This document shows, piece by piece, positions 1 through 13,500 of a stretch of DNA of 64,000 bases. Origin of the DNA: Muricea muricata. Lineage: Eukaryota; Cnidaria; Anthozoa; Malacalcyonacea; Plexauridae. The notes below the pieces were generated by a model. It ran no database searches. It saw nothing but the letters and a program-made list of their open reading frames with translations, and was not told where the DNA came from. Position 1 is the first letter of the stretch. Every line of letters starts with the position of its first letter. Location of the stretch: assembly GCA_963855995.1 (NCBI GenBank), contig OY979720.1, positions 15,830,430 through 15,894,429 of the forward strand, in the 5' to 3' direction. A program made the translations under genes and the position numbers.

Positions 1-527
1 GCCTACGATAGGTGCGTGATTAAATTATATGTCGACTTACATATATGTGATGTTGGTGTAGGAATGGGTGATGATGTTGTGGCGGTGATGATGCTAATAG
101 ATACATGCAGAGCCTGAAATAAATTGGATTTTTTTGCTTCAGTTTTATTCCCTGTTGGTTAAATCCCATCATGGATAGTTGAAGAAACTATCCAGGATCT
201 TATAAATGATGATTTTATTGTTGACATTAGAAAGACGGATTGCACTTTTATTTGTTGGAAAACCATCTGCCATTATCTCAGGCTTTGACATGTTATCAAT
301 AAATGATGGCAAATGTATGATCATAGTTATTTATAGTAGACTTTATGGTAGTGTTATTGGTGATGATTGTATATTAGGGAACTTTAGGCGAGTTCTGCGT
401 GGCAAATGGGTAGTTTAAAACCTAAAACAGGCAGTTCTGAAATTTAACTTGTGGAGAAAAATGTTGAATATGAGTGTGGTAGCATTCAATATATTGATTG
501 CCAAGTAGGTCATACATTATCCACGTG

Positions 528-905
528 TGCCCTAGGGATCTCACACCTACGGGCAGGCTTTTAGCCAGAAGTGCGTCCGGGCATCCTAGGACACCTTTTA
601 ATGAGAAATCGGACTCCTTTGGACGCCCAAAATTTTAAAGGAAAGACAATAACGTAGCGTAGACTCTTAGTATTATCACACAATTACACAAAATCTAACG
701 TAAACATAAGATCTAACTCACTCAAACTTCAAATTTCATGTCAAAACCCACATAATACATACATACTTGGATTGACCTTCTTCAATGAACGAGAAACCTA
801 ACCCCCCCCTGTGACCGTATTTGTCCGTAGATTAAGGGCATCATTGTTCCTGGAATTGGACGCCCACTTTCAGAATTCTGGCTAAAAGTCTGCCTACGGG
901 ACAGG
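528..905. mobile_element. Fold-back element
   Basis: The arm around 547-590 (CTACGGGCAGGCTTTTAGCC) recurs inverted at about 850-900 (GGCTAAAAGTCTGCCTACGG). No coding sequence lies inside. Ends are approximate and no target duplication was seen. Confidence 0.5.
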
Positions 906-942
906 CCGACAGAGCAGCTACACTTATTGTAGTCAATGCAGA

Positions 943-1077
943 CATGGTCTGGAACCTGGCGAACGTCAAAACGTTTATAATAAGTTAAGATTTTATGTTG
1001 AGTTGTCTTCACAGTGCACAAGTCAGCATAGATGCGAACATAAAGATCAAACAGAGACGTTGGCCGAGTCTCAGACC
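943..1077. mobile_element. Palindromic MITE, family A, copy 1
   Basis: It begins CATGGTCTGGAACCTGGCGA and ends with GGCCGAGTCTCAGACC. The same pieces recur in inverse order at 6263-6519, including CGTTTATAATAAG and GTGCAC. Two copies sharing ends and interior support a non-autonomous element. Confidence 0.6.
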
Positions 1078-1563
1078 TTATCTAGTAGATTGACGTTGCA
1101 CATATGAAATGTGTAGTTCTAGATTTTTCTTAGGTTCCGTACAATATCCAAAAGCATAGACTCCCAAATCCTTTCCACAGACTTGTTTTATAGAAAACTC
1201 AATAGAATATTGCGTCAAATATTGCATACAACCAGCATCCTTAAGAATATTCTCTAGGACATTCATAGAATATTTAATATGAGGGATTATGGTGGTGGAA
1301 TTTTCATCCCCCCCTCCTGTGTGACAATGTTGACTGTTGTATCTTACACATATGGGACAAAATTGGACTAATTTCTTGTGTATTTAGTGATGCTAATGAC
1401 AGGATAAGAGTGTTATCTGTGAAGGCATCACTTTCTATGCTATGCTCTGGAAGACAAGTGGACAAGTTGAGATGTGAGTTTGTAAAACTGTAAAAGTATT
1501 TAACCAATTTGACCAATTCTCAAACACGCAGTTAATTTTTCATCGTAAAATTTTCAAATTCAG

Positions 1564-4500
1564 ACGTGTTTTCTCAAGTGTCCGAACAAAATGGCAAGCT
1601 AAATTTCACCAAGTTTGAAGGCTATTTAAAAGAAATCCTGAAGGTATGCTCAGTTTGTTTTAACTTTGCTTGAAATTGAACTCAGTTAATGGGCTGACTT
1701 TTCTTAACTTTCAGCTACCGGAAGCTGTTGGCGAATCCCCTACATTTGGATTCAATGAAGATGTCGTGAACTCGTTCTTTAGGCCTACTGGGGTTAGTTA
1801 TGTTTGAATGCTTTTGTATGGAATATGCAAAATGAATCTATGGGATATACAAATGTTACTGCTAACTTCTTAATAACCGAGTGCGATATCTGTTCATAAA
1901 AATATCTGTCTGTACAGACCGAACGAATGAGCTCAAGAATCAGTTTATTATAAATATGTGGCATTGGGACTTCAAATCAAGCGTTTCTTTAGTAACCTCT
2001 GATCCATATAATATAACAATAGAGTTGACGTTCGCGGGCATAAATATGTTTTTGGCCCGACTCAGAATCTCTGAGGAGCTGTGAGGAGGGCCAAAAACAT
2101 ATTTATGCCCAAGAACTTCAACTCTATTACTATTATTAATAATTACTTTAAAGCCCTTTTAACGTTGAAGTTTAACTTTGTTTTTCAAAAAAACAGCTAC
2201 ATTTAAATGGCCTCCGACTATTTATACATTGGCTATTACGTCAGCGGGCTAAAATGTATTTTAGCCCGCTGATTTGTTTATTTTAGCCCGCAAAATACGT
2301 CACAATGCTCGCTAAAGTTATTATAATAAACGTTTTATACGTTTAAACTCTTTATAAGTCACAAAATTTGTATTCCTTTGATAATGAACTCGACTCGTTT
2401 TCGCACAGTTTCAACTTCATATGGTTTATATGGAAAATGAGCCGTTTCTTAATTTTACACGAAAGGTTTACAGTACGTTCTTTTGTTATACCTGAAGCGA
2501 TAAATTGAAAAGAGTGAATAGGCCCGGCTTCGTCACCGTGCCTTCGTCGGAAAGTTAGGACCTTCATCCGAAATATCGATTTTCACCTTACATTGTTTCA
2601 GGTAGTGACAAAAAACTATGACTTTGTTGCATTATTAATTGGGCCAGAACTTTCGTGTGTTGTAAATTGGGCCAAAAAATAATACCCAGGTTTCCTATTT
2701 CTTCTTGAAAAAACTTAAGGCCCTGTCACACGGTGCAATTTTTCTTGCAACTTGCAACGCAATTCTACTCTTAAGAGATGTAAATTTGTAAACTGTGATG
2801 GAAACTTGTATTTTACATCTCCCAAGGGTAGAATTGCATTGCAAGTTGCAAGAAAAATTGCATCGTATGACAGGGCCTTTAGGTAGGGTCGGTATTTCGT
2901 TTTTATGTCGCTTTTTTTAACGCCCGTACATGACAATGACACTAAAAAGCAGGAATCACGATTATACGTAAGTCTATTTTAAGAACGCTGCCGGGAGCGG
3001 TGGCTATGCTTGTATCCCAAGATGCGTCTGGCGTCACAAAGTCTTCGCCGGACTACAAACTGAGAACGAAAAGTAGTTCAAAGATTTTTGCAGACTTCCA
3101 AAAAATATTCGTAGGCCAAAAAATACGTAGGGTTGGGAAACCGGAAACACGGGTATTTTTTTTCTTGGCCTTGCACTACCTTAACGTTAGTTTGCTGTTT
3201 CTTTACTTTCCCTTGATTCTCAAGTGAAGTACAATTCTACTTTATCCTTTCTAGCCTCTAAGACAAGACTCGACAACCTTAGAACATTTTCTTGACTGTA
3301 TACTGGCAAGTGATCCTCCGCCTTCTTTACTATGGCTGACAGCTTTTCATAAAATTGTATATGCATCACGAAGTATGTTCTTTTCAACTACATCGTACTT
3401 TTACCGCATCTCTTATTCCAGCAATTGTTGCTGCTGTTATTGTGTGAAGGTTCTGGGGTCGGTTGAAAGAAAAGTAGATAACGCCATCCTCCGGCCAGTG
3501 ATTTTTTTCAACTGCTGCAAAACGGCATCAAAACCAGGGACACCAGGGATATTCCGCAAGAAACAAAAAGGGCCTTCAACTCCAAAATGCTGGACTTTAA
3601 TATGGGTTTTACCAGTTACTGAACATGTTTGGAGAGTTTGAAATAATCTCTATGAAATGGATGGCGCTATATTTACCTTTCGTGTACAACCGACCCCCGA
3701 AAATGCTTCAAAAATATCGTCCGTATTATTTCCCTGGAGCTTAAACCAGTTTTTTATACATGCTTAAATACGAGCCTAAAAACATTGTACCATGTACAAG
3801 TAATGTAACACCATTACAACTTGAATATTCTTCTTATATACCAAATTGAGATCCTGTCCACCCTAATTATTTTTTTGTTGTTTGAAAACGCAAACTGCGG
3901 TTCGTTTTCTCTTCCCGTTCATATCTAAACCGGCAGCCTAGGGCCGTTACGTGGCAGCTAGCGATCGAAAGTACATAAAGGAGGCCCTACACCTGTAGAA
4001 GTCTTTGCTGTTGATTTAGATTACTAAACACGTTTTCCTGGGCGAATTATTGCGCGAAACGAGCAAAAAATTTGGCAAATTGATTATGGTGAAAAAGGAG
4101 ATGAATCACACCAAAAAAATACCATGGTGCTGTAATGTCCATGTACTGCGTTGTAGTTCGTCTTGCGTGATACGTGTACAGTACATGTGCGCCAAACTGT
4201 TTCAGCGCACTACATCGTAATTATATCGTACGTTTGTAGGCCCACATTGGTTTACCTCGGCTTCGTTATCTAGGTGATCTGAAAACACGAAAAAAGTATT
4301 GGCACTAGTTGTCAAATAGAAAACCATTTTTCGAGCCAAACCAGCAAATTTCTCATTCAGTATAATTTACTTCTGTTCCCATTTCGAGGCCTTTTACTCG
4401 CGGTCGGATCAGCTGGATATTCTAAATGATCCATTAGTTGAATGTACTGTATGTGTATTTCCTATTTGTGTATTGTAATAATTTATATTAAAGCTTAAAA

Positions 4501-7500
4501 TGTAACCTTTGTTTGATTTAGCCAAGCACGATATCGCTTGCAAAGTGTGCAAGAAGTCTTCGTTCAAAGGTCTGCGCTATAAATGCCTTCGCTGTGTTGG
4601 GTATACCTTATGTCAGGTAGAGCTAAACTCAGGTTAATTTTGATTCTGGTTTGTATACATGAATGTAATATAAGCATAGCAAACCAAAAAAAGTGTTAGA
4701 TATTCTGTTACTATACATGTTTTACAAATCTTGTATTTCAAAAACGAGATTCATATTAATCTGACACTGTAGAGAACAACGAAAAATTCGCTGTCTTAAG
4801 CGGCATTCGATCTCGCATCTTCGGGTTTCTAGACCGCCGCTCTACCAATTAAGCTATCGAGTCAACTGGAATTTGTGGCGAGTCTTATCCAATTTAAGTG
4901 CACGAAATATTTCCGTGACGACCTAACGCTTGTCGTTGAGGACGCGCGGTGTTTCAATTCTATTTCAGAAGATCGAATCCCGCTCGAGACAACGAATTTT
5001 TCGTTGTTCTCTGCAGTGTCAAATTAATATGAATCTAGTTTTTCATATCTCTGAAAATGGTTCTAAAATGGACTTATATTTCGAAATGTAAGCATCTTGT
5101 TTCCTTAGCAGAGTCAACAGTATCTTCATTGTAAAAAAATCATGACATTTATAGTCAAAAGGAAAAACCAGGAGAAGTAAAAATTGTCTTTTAGGAATGC
5201 TTTTGGAGAGGAAGAGTGGCTGGCAGTCACGCTACAGACCATGATACGAGAGAATATTCAACATGGGTATGAAACAGTAGTCGTACAGTAATGCTATATG
5301 ATTTTCGCCTAATAGATATGTACTCGTGTTCAGTATTTATTTTCGATATTTTGGGCTGCTTTGAGGACAACAAATATTTTAACGGCAAATATTTTTGTAG
5401 AATGAAGGTGAAAAGGGAACTCGACTATCAGCCGGCAAGATAGCGGACCCTTTACCACCTAAAGTACCTGATTATCCCGAGGAACCAAATCCTGATCAGA
5501 CAATGGACATGACGAATATTGTGTAAGATCATGGGACATTTGGGGTTTTTCGCACTTTATACAAAGCTCTGTGAAATAAATCTTTGAGTTTTGAAATAAA
5601 TTTGACCTTGGGTCTTTCAACTGATTTACTGTAGAAAGGCTAGCATGGACTATCGAAAACTATTTATAGCGAGGTTAACTTAAATTTTGTTTTTATCAGC
5701 CCATCAATCCAGAATGACTACTCCGTTATGAATGGTGGTGTTTTTCACTCCACACCCAGCTCATCAAGCAAGCTGAGTGATCCAGATAGTTCAGACTCAA
5801 GGTTAGTGGAGCCATATGCATACTTGCAGAAAGGCTAACCAGGATTACTTCCACAGTTCCCAAAATTCCTATCACGTTTACCTATATGATAATGGACCTT
5901 TAACCTTTTTGACGAAATTTTAGAAAAATTCGAAACAGGCAAAAATATTACCGCATCTTGAAAGAGCAACCTAAACTTAGTAAAATTACAATAATACCCA
6001 TCAATACTCATTTGAAAATAATACCCATTTGATACCCTTGGGTATTCATTTCTGACGGGTAATACAAAACTGCAGAAATTTGCCAACTTCGCAAGGCTAT
6101 ATTTTCTATAGTTTACAACATTCTACAACCAAACTTTGCAATTTTACTAAGTTTAGGATGCTCTTTCAAGCTGTGGTAATATTTTTTCCTATTTCGATTT
6201 TTTTCAAAATTTCGTCTGAAAGGTTATAGGTCCATTCAAGTTTTCATCAAAGTCAATCTAGATATGGTCTGGAGACTCGGCCACCGTCTTTGTTCTATCT
6301 TTTTGTTCGTGTTTATGCTGAATTGTGCACGGTGAAGACAATGAATTTTTGGTATAATGAAGCAATCGTCCAATAGCGTTGCGTCGCCGAAGCATTCAAC
6401 CGTACTATTAAGATATTAATAAGCAAAATTTCAAAAGATTTGTGCACGGTGAAGCCAGCTCAACATAAAATGATAGCTCATTATAAACGCTTTGAAGTTC
6501 GCCGGGTTTCCAGACCATGTCGGGATTGACTATGTTTTCATTTTGTTTTTTAGGATGGATGATGAGCACAAACTTATTGCTCGTTATGCTGCTAGGTAAT
6601 TAAGCTGTTTGTCAGTATTTGTGAAATGCCCGTCCAGTACTCTGCTTAGGTCGAGCCTACAGTGCGTGATCGCGTTCTGTAGCTCTGTTGACAGAGCATG
6701 ACGCTAGCATTCCAACGGTCGTGGGGCCAATGGACCCTTAACCTTTTAGACGAAATTTTGAAAAAAAATCGAAACAGGCAAAAATATTACCACATCTTGA
6801 AAGAGCTTCCTAAACTTAGTAAAATTGTAAAGTTTGGTTTGATATGTTCTAAAGTATGGAAAATATAGCCTTGCGAATTTGGTAAATTTTGTATACATTT
6901 GTATTACGAGTGGAAAATAATACCCAGTTGATACCCTTGGTTATTCATCTCTCACGGATAATAGAAAAATTAGAGAAAATTTGCCAACTTTGCAAGGCTT
7001 TATTTTCTATAGTTTACAACATTTTACAACCAAACTTTGCAATTTTACTAAGTTTAGGATATTCCTTCAAGCTGTGGTAATATTTTTTCCTATTTCGATT
7101 TTTTTCCAAATTTCGTCTAAAAGGTTAAAGGCGTGAATGTAGACTCAGAGTAACACCGCAAACATCACTAGGCTAGGTGCATAATAAGACTCATCAAGTT
7201 TTTCACGTAAAAAATATAATGTACAATAGTACATTATCCTACTGCGATGAAAGTTAGTGCATGGAATTAGATATTTCAATGTTTTGAATTGATGGTTATT
7301 CATAAATTTTCAATTTTATATCTTCTACAGTAAATACAGATGGTAAAGTAAATCTTCTAAACACAGATCAAATCTGTCACATACAATTATAATGAAATGT
7401 ACAAAAGTACGCTATCCTAGCGGAATGAAAATTGGTCGATGGAATTAGATCTTTCTATGTCTTGAATTTGATGGATTGCTAATGCAATTTGCATTTTATA

Positions 7501-10500
7501 TCTTTTAGATACAGATCAATGTCTTTAAATATACATTTTTAGATTGGCCGAAAGTACTGATGGTGCACCAAATACGAAGAAGACACCAGCCGAGCTTAAA
7601 GAAGATCTAGAAAAGAATAAAGCAAAACGAAAAATCATCAACGATTTACAATCGAAGAACAGGTACGACTGATTTTAGATGAGGAAGTAGATTTTAGTTC
7701 TTTGTAAATAACTGTATTGAATAATATTGTGCCTGATATTGAACCTAGATCTGGGTTTGGGTTGCATTCATCCAGGAGAACTTGAAATACACTAGCTGCA
7801 GCCTTGATGGGTTATGAGTAAATTAGAAGCTTCATACTTTTATGGGGCGTCACGCGTTCACGCAAACTTGCAAATGGTTGATGGTCAATGAGAGATAGAG
7901 AGAGATCGACCAGGACAAGAATTTGAGCAAGCAATACCAAAAAAGTTGCTGGCGTTCATTGATGCTGACGCAACATAATCTCTTAAAACCGCTAAAATTA
8001 AAGTGCAACTAACACCTTATATGATTTTTTGTATGTGATATGTTCGGATCATTCTAAGAAAAAATGTAATATATCTTTATAGTCAAAATCTTCATCGTCA
8101 TCAACTTTTCACTGATAAAGTTTCCGGATATGATGTCATTAGGTGAATTGCAAATAAGTTTTCCTTTGTTTTTTTTGCTCCAAAAATTCACCTTGTGACA
8201 TCATATCCACAATCTTTATTGGTGAAAAGTTGATGAAGATGAGGATTTTGACTATAAAGATATATTCTATTTCTTCTTAGAATGATCCAAACATATCACA
8301 TACAAAAATCATATAAGGTGTTAGTTCCACTTTAAGACATAGCCTTAATTTTAATGCATCATAATAATCAGACAACCCTGCAAAACATAAATGAAAGCTT
8401 TGCTGTAAAGGGGTGGAAGGCTTAAGATTAATATTAATATTAGGATTAGGGTTGGCGCACCTTTTAAATTAGGACTGTATCTTAATTACAGAGGCTTTTT
8501 CACAATTAAGACACAGCCTTAATTTGAGTAAGAGACTTTGCTGGTTTATAAAAACCATTATTTTACATTTTTGCTGTGCCCGCTTTAGTCATTCGTTAAT
8601 TCCCTGCCTCAGAATTCAATAAGTTGTGTCGTTGATTTTGATATGACGTTAATGATTTTATTTCTTTTACTTCAGGGAGTTGCTTGAGGAAATTCGCAAT
8701 CTTCGCGAAGTACGCGTGGCTGCCGCTGACCAACCAAATGCGCCATCGGCAGACCCTGCTCAGATGGAGGAATTGAAAGGATTACGTCAGAAGAAAGATG
8801 AACTCGAGCTTCGAATGAGCTCGCTTCAGGAGACTAGAAAGGAGTTAATGTCGCAGTTGGAAGGACTCATGAGTATATTGAAGGTTAGTTTCTCGTGAAT
8901 TTTCTATTGTCCATCTATTACACAGCAAAAAACGCACAACCTGTTCTGGCCTGATGAAAACAGCATTGAACAATGTTTTGCTGCCCACATTGTTCAAGGT
9001 TGTCAACAACATTGAACAAGTTGATGAGCCTGAATTAGCCTGCAATCAGGTGTAACAATGTTGAACAATATTGTTGACAACCTTGAGCAATGTGGGCAGC
9101 ACAACATTGTTCAATGCTGTTTTCATCAGGCCAGAACAGGTTGTGCGTTTTTTGCTGTGTAGGGGACCGGGTAACTTCATGTTTGGTACACACCATTTGT
9201 AGAGTACACACGTAAAAACGCACAAGTTGCTACAGACTTGCAAACAAGTTGTAGCAAGTCTGTTCACAAGTTGTTGACAAGGTGTATTCGCACTGCTTGT
9301 TCCGAATTTGTTGGAACAAGTTTGCAACAAGCTGTTGACAAATTGTAACAAGCTTGATGGGACTATCAGACCTGTTACAAGATTGTTCCAACAAGACTGA
9401 TACAGCATGATATAACAATATTGTTACAGCCTTGTGTTGTCAATCTTGTAACAAACTTGCTACAACAGGATTGTATCAGAGTTGTTAGAACAACCTTGTA
9501 ACAAGTCTGATATTTTCGTCAAGCTTGTTACAAGTTGTCAACAAGTTTGGAACAACTTGTTGACAACTTGGTACAAGCAGTGCGAACACATCTTGTTGAC
9601 GGCTTGTCTGCAGACTTGTTACAAGTTGTGAGATTTTTACGTGTGTAAGGGGAACCCATAGATCATTAAGGGAATGGACTGGGAACGCGAGCTAAAGCGC
9701 TAATGGAGACTGCGAGCAGTCGCTAAAGGAAACGCTTCGGAAAGAAATGAAATACGCGCTGCCCACATTACGCAAAATTCCCCTCCGTTAAAATCGATGT
9801 GTCCGTTCGAAAAATCATGTAGGTTATACAAGCCGTCCCTAAAGGAAAGGGATTCGTAGTATTACGTATCTGATTTCTTCCTGTGTTGTCTGCAGTCCCT
9901 CCTTTCATTAACATCTTACCTTGAGGGATTGCTCGCAGTCTGACGCTAATAGGGACCTTAAGATGCAAGGACGGCAACGCGATGACGACGGCTAGCAATA
10001 CAATGAACTTAAAATTATTCAACCAAAGATATCAATAATGAAAGTCCCAGGGGAGATAAAGATGTAGTCTTTGCTTAAGCTACAACGCTAGAACACACAG
10101 TTTTAAGTCGTGTTTACAACGTCGGCATTCCAAACCGCAAGAATGCTAGAGTATGAGCAAAACTACACTGGAACTTTTGACTTTTCTTAACAGTAAAACA
10201 TCAATTTTATTATCTCAAACGCTATTCTGTAAAATCGATAACAAACGATATGCTTTTAAAATTGTACAACAATTTATTTGAGTCAGTTTGTATTTGCCGT
10301 CGTCGTCGTGTTCCCGTCCTACATCTTAAGGTCTCTAATATTGCTGACGCGACACCGGTGATACGGCCTGATAGCTTCATATCTGAGCACTTTAATTTCA
10401 CTTTAAATATACATGTATTCAGGTTTACATATTTTAAACAAGAACAGCAATTTCTTTATCAGGTTGAAAACAACCTCAGCGGCGATATTTCTTGGCAATT

Positions 10501-13500
10501 AAAAAGTTGGTTTTTAGCTTTTTCCACCCAAAAGAAGTCTTAAAAATAGATAGTTCGACTGAAGTTAGTGCTGTGCAAACTCCGGTTTTTTCACCTCCGG
10601 CTCCAGCTCCAGCTCCGGCAAAAAAAAACTCCGGCTCCGGGAATAAAACTCCGGCTCCGGCAGAAAATTTTATGCTTGTGCAAATTTGTCAAAATTGGAA
10701 ATTTTTGCAGTTTAAATTGGAAACACCATCTTTGTTTTTTGTTTAACACTTCGCATTAACATTTTGTGATATGCACGATGCACGGTATTGTATTTGCAAA
10801 ACAAGACGCATGGTCAATGTGGTTAAAACTTTTTATTATTAAACTTAATGAAAGCAAGTTTACCAATGTTTCCTGTTACAATGTTGCCCGCGAAAGAAAA
10901 GACTCTCCCAGACGTTGCTGATGAGGGTAATGTTTCAGTTATTCTTGAAAACACATATTCGACCTCTCATGTTGACAATTGTAAGCATAGCGTCGCAGCG
11001 TTTGATGAAATTTTTAGATAAAATTTTCACGCGCTTTACCGTGTTGTAGACGTCACAGTTATACAAAAATAAAATAAAATGCCATGATTATAATTTGTAT
11101 GTTTGTGGCAAGCAATAGTAGGCTGTATTTACTTTTTCGTCGATGGAGTTAGTTTTTTCGTTGATCTATGATAGAAGTTTGCAGCACAAATAAGTGCTGC
11201 CGGAGTTTCGCCGGAGGTGAACAAACTCCGGCTCCGGCAAAATAGGTCAAAACTCCGGCTCCGGCCCTCCGGCTCCGGTGCACAGCACTAACAGAAGTGG
11301 TCGTTCTTGTTTAAAATATGTAAATATATACCAAGTCCTGATTACAGGGTTCCAAAGTAAAGCGTATCAGGCCGTATAACGTATGTCATCAGCGCTTCGG
11401 CTTGCGTTTCCGTTTTATTTCTTTGTCTATGCGCAACCTCACTACTTTTCAAAGGTTCTTTATATGAATGAGATACAGTAGATTAGTTAAGTAGCAGTAG
11501 AGGTGAATATTGGAAGAATATCCCTGCACAATTAGTGATAGTGAAGTTAATATAATAGCATATACAGTTTGTAATTAAACAATAGACCAAAAAAAGCGAA
11601 AATATTTTACAGTTCTATTGTGTGGTAAGTAGCCAATCAGAAGAAAAAGCACTACATTATATTATTGTATTGTACAAGATCGTTTAACGGTAGATCTTCA
11701 AACACAGAGAACAAAGTGGATTAATGGTGTTCAAATTGTTTCTGCACTTCGTTTCATGGCATAGTCTAGGCGCACAGTTTGTTGGAAATTTGTATTTACA
11801 TGACTTTACTTTGGGTTATGCACTTGAATTGGATTTCTATTTACCAGCGATATGATTCATTCCGGTCTGTGGCAAACGTTTAATACACCCCTTGTTCGTT
11901 TTGTACCTATTTTGTTCAACTCCAGCCACTGTAGTGCATATAGTTAACAGTCAATAGTCTTCAAAAAGGTATCCACCGAATAGGATAGAAATTCAGACAT
12001 AAAAACGACGTCCAAGATGAAAAAAGTAGTGTAATACACAACTTCATGTTGCCAACTGATGTCAGTGGCGCCACGAAGAATTACAAATTGCTGCTTCAAT
12101 ATCGACATTTTATGCATTAAATAACGTACGTATTTCGCTTAAATCGATATGGGTGTAACTTTGAAGATCTTTTCCCTCAAAAAGCTTAATAAACCATGCA
12201 TTAATTGTGGTAGAGTCGAAAAATATTGTTATAAATAGACACAAGTGTTACACGTTCACTTTGTCGTTCATGTTTGACCAATCACAGCGAAGCACAAAAG
12301 TTCTAAACATTTGCCACAGACCAGTTCATTGCAATACCTTGCAATCAATTGCAATCTTTTATCTCTGGCTACGTCACCTATAACTTATATGCCATCACAA
12401 TAATGGTGCATGGAATTGTTTTCAGTATCAAAAAACTCTTATGTGATCTGAGCACTAGAATATATATTGTCACATAATTCTTACACCACGAAATTAATCG
12501 TGTTATTTGTCACCATTAATCTGCACTGTTCGTTGTGTTTCAGTCGAAGCTATACTAGGCATAAAACTTGTTTGAAAACCACCATTGATCCACTGTGTTC
12601 TCTGTGTTCTAGGCAGAGCATCTTTGAGTCTTGGGAAAGATGGACTCATATTTTGGGAGCTTTCTCTCCTCCTAATTCCCGTGGATATTCTGGAAACTAT
12701 TTTAACCACGAGCCTCGGGGAAGATCTAATAAATATATAGGAAAATTGTCGATCTATTCGGTCGCATATGGAACTGTATTTTAATGTGATGTAATGCTCA
12801 TGAGCTGTAGATTGTTTAAATTGCCACTAATAGTTCTCTAGCCATAGTTAAGTACAATGCAGTTGGACTAAGTTTTATTACGTAAATTCGTTTTTTAGTC
12901 GCACTCTGACAATAGACGACTTGCATGATTAAAGTACTAATATACAGTAACTATAGTTTTTATTAGGAAATGATGGTTAAAACCTGTGAATTCAAGGTTA
13001 ATAATAGACTAGACAGTCAAAGAAATTTCCTTTGGTTGCCCATGATGATAAGCAATGGTTTCTTTGGAGATTCCATCAACATTAAAAAAATGCTAATAAG
13101 GCCTAGATACAAACTGGGTTTTTTACAAACCTTCTCAAAAACGCTAACAACAAATTGTAACAAGTTGGCAACAAGCTGTTATCAAACTTTGTTGAGGTTC
13201 TAACAAGTCCAACGCAGTCATGACATAGCTTGTTGGAAGTTTATGGACAGATTTGCAATAAGATGTTTTCTTATCATTTTGGTCAACTGCATTACCAACT
13301 ACGTAACCGTGATACTCTGTGATACTCCTAATGGTACTCTAATACTCCTACTGATACTCTGATACTCCTAGTGATACCCTATGATACTCCTAGTCACACT
13401 CTATGTTACTCCTAGTAATACTCCTAGTGATACTCCTAGTGATACTCTATGATACTCCTAGTGATACTCCTTGTGACACTCCCAGTGATACTCCTGGTAA

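Larger units (their letters stand above)
1..1563. other. Intron or 5' flank of the dystrobrevin gene
   Basis: No coding exon could be supported here. The first recognisable exon begins at 1564 in mid-codon, so this is most likely intron. It holds two fold-back elements, listed separately at 528-905 and 943-1077. The short open frames in this stretch show no domain and no splice logic. Confidence 0.55.

Noticed and set aside
4791-4863. Functional tRNA gene on the minus strand
   Set aside because: The A box is perfect, but acceptor and T stems do not pair well and the unit lies inside an inverted-repeat element, so a tRNA-derived repeat is more likely.
9046-9408. Cys-rich 120-codon minus-strand frame
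   Set aside because: The Cys codons come from repeated ACAAGTTGT words of a MITE, and the frame crosses two elements.
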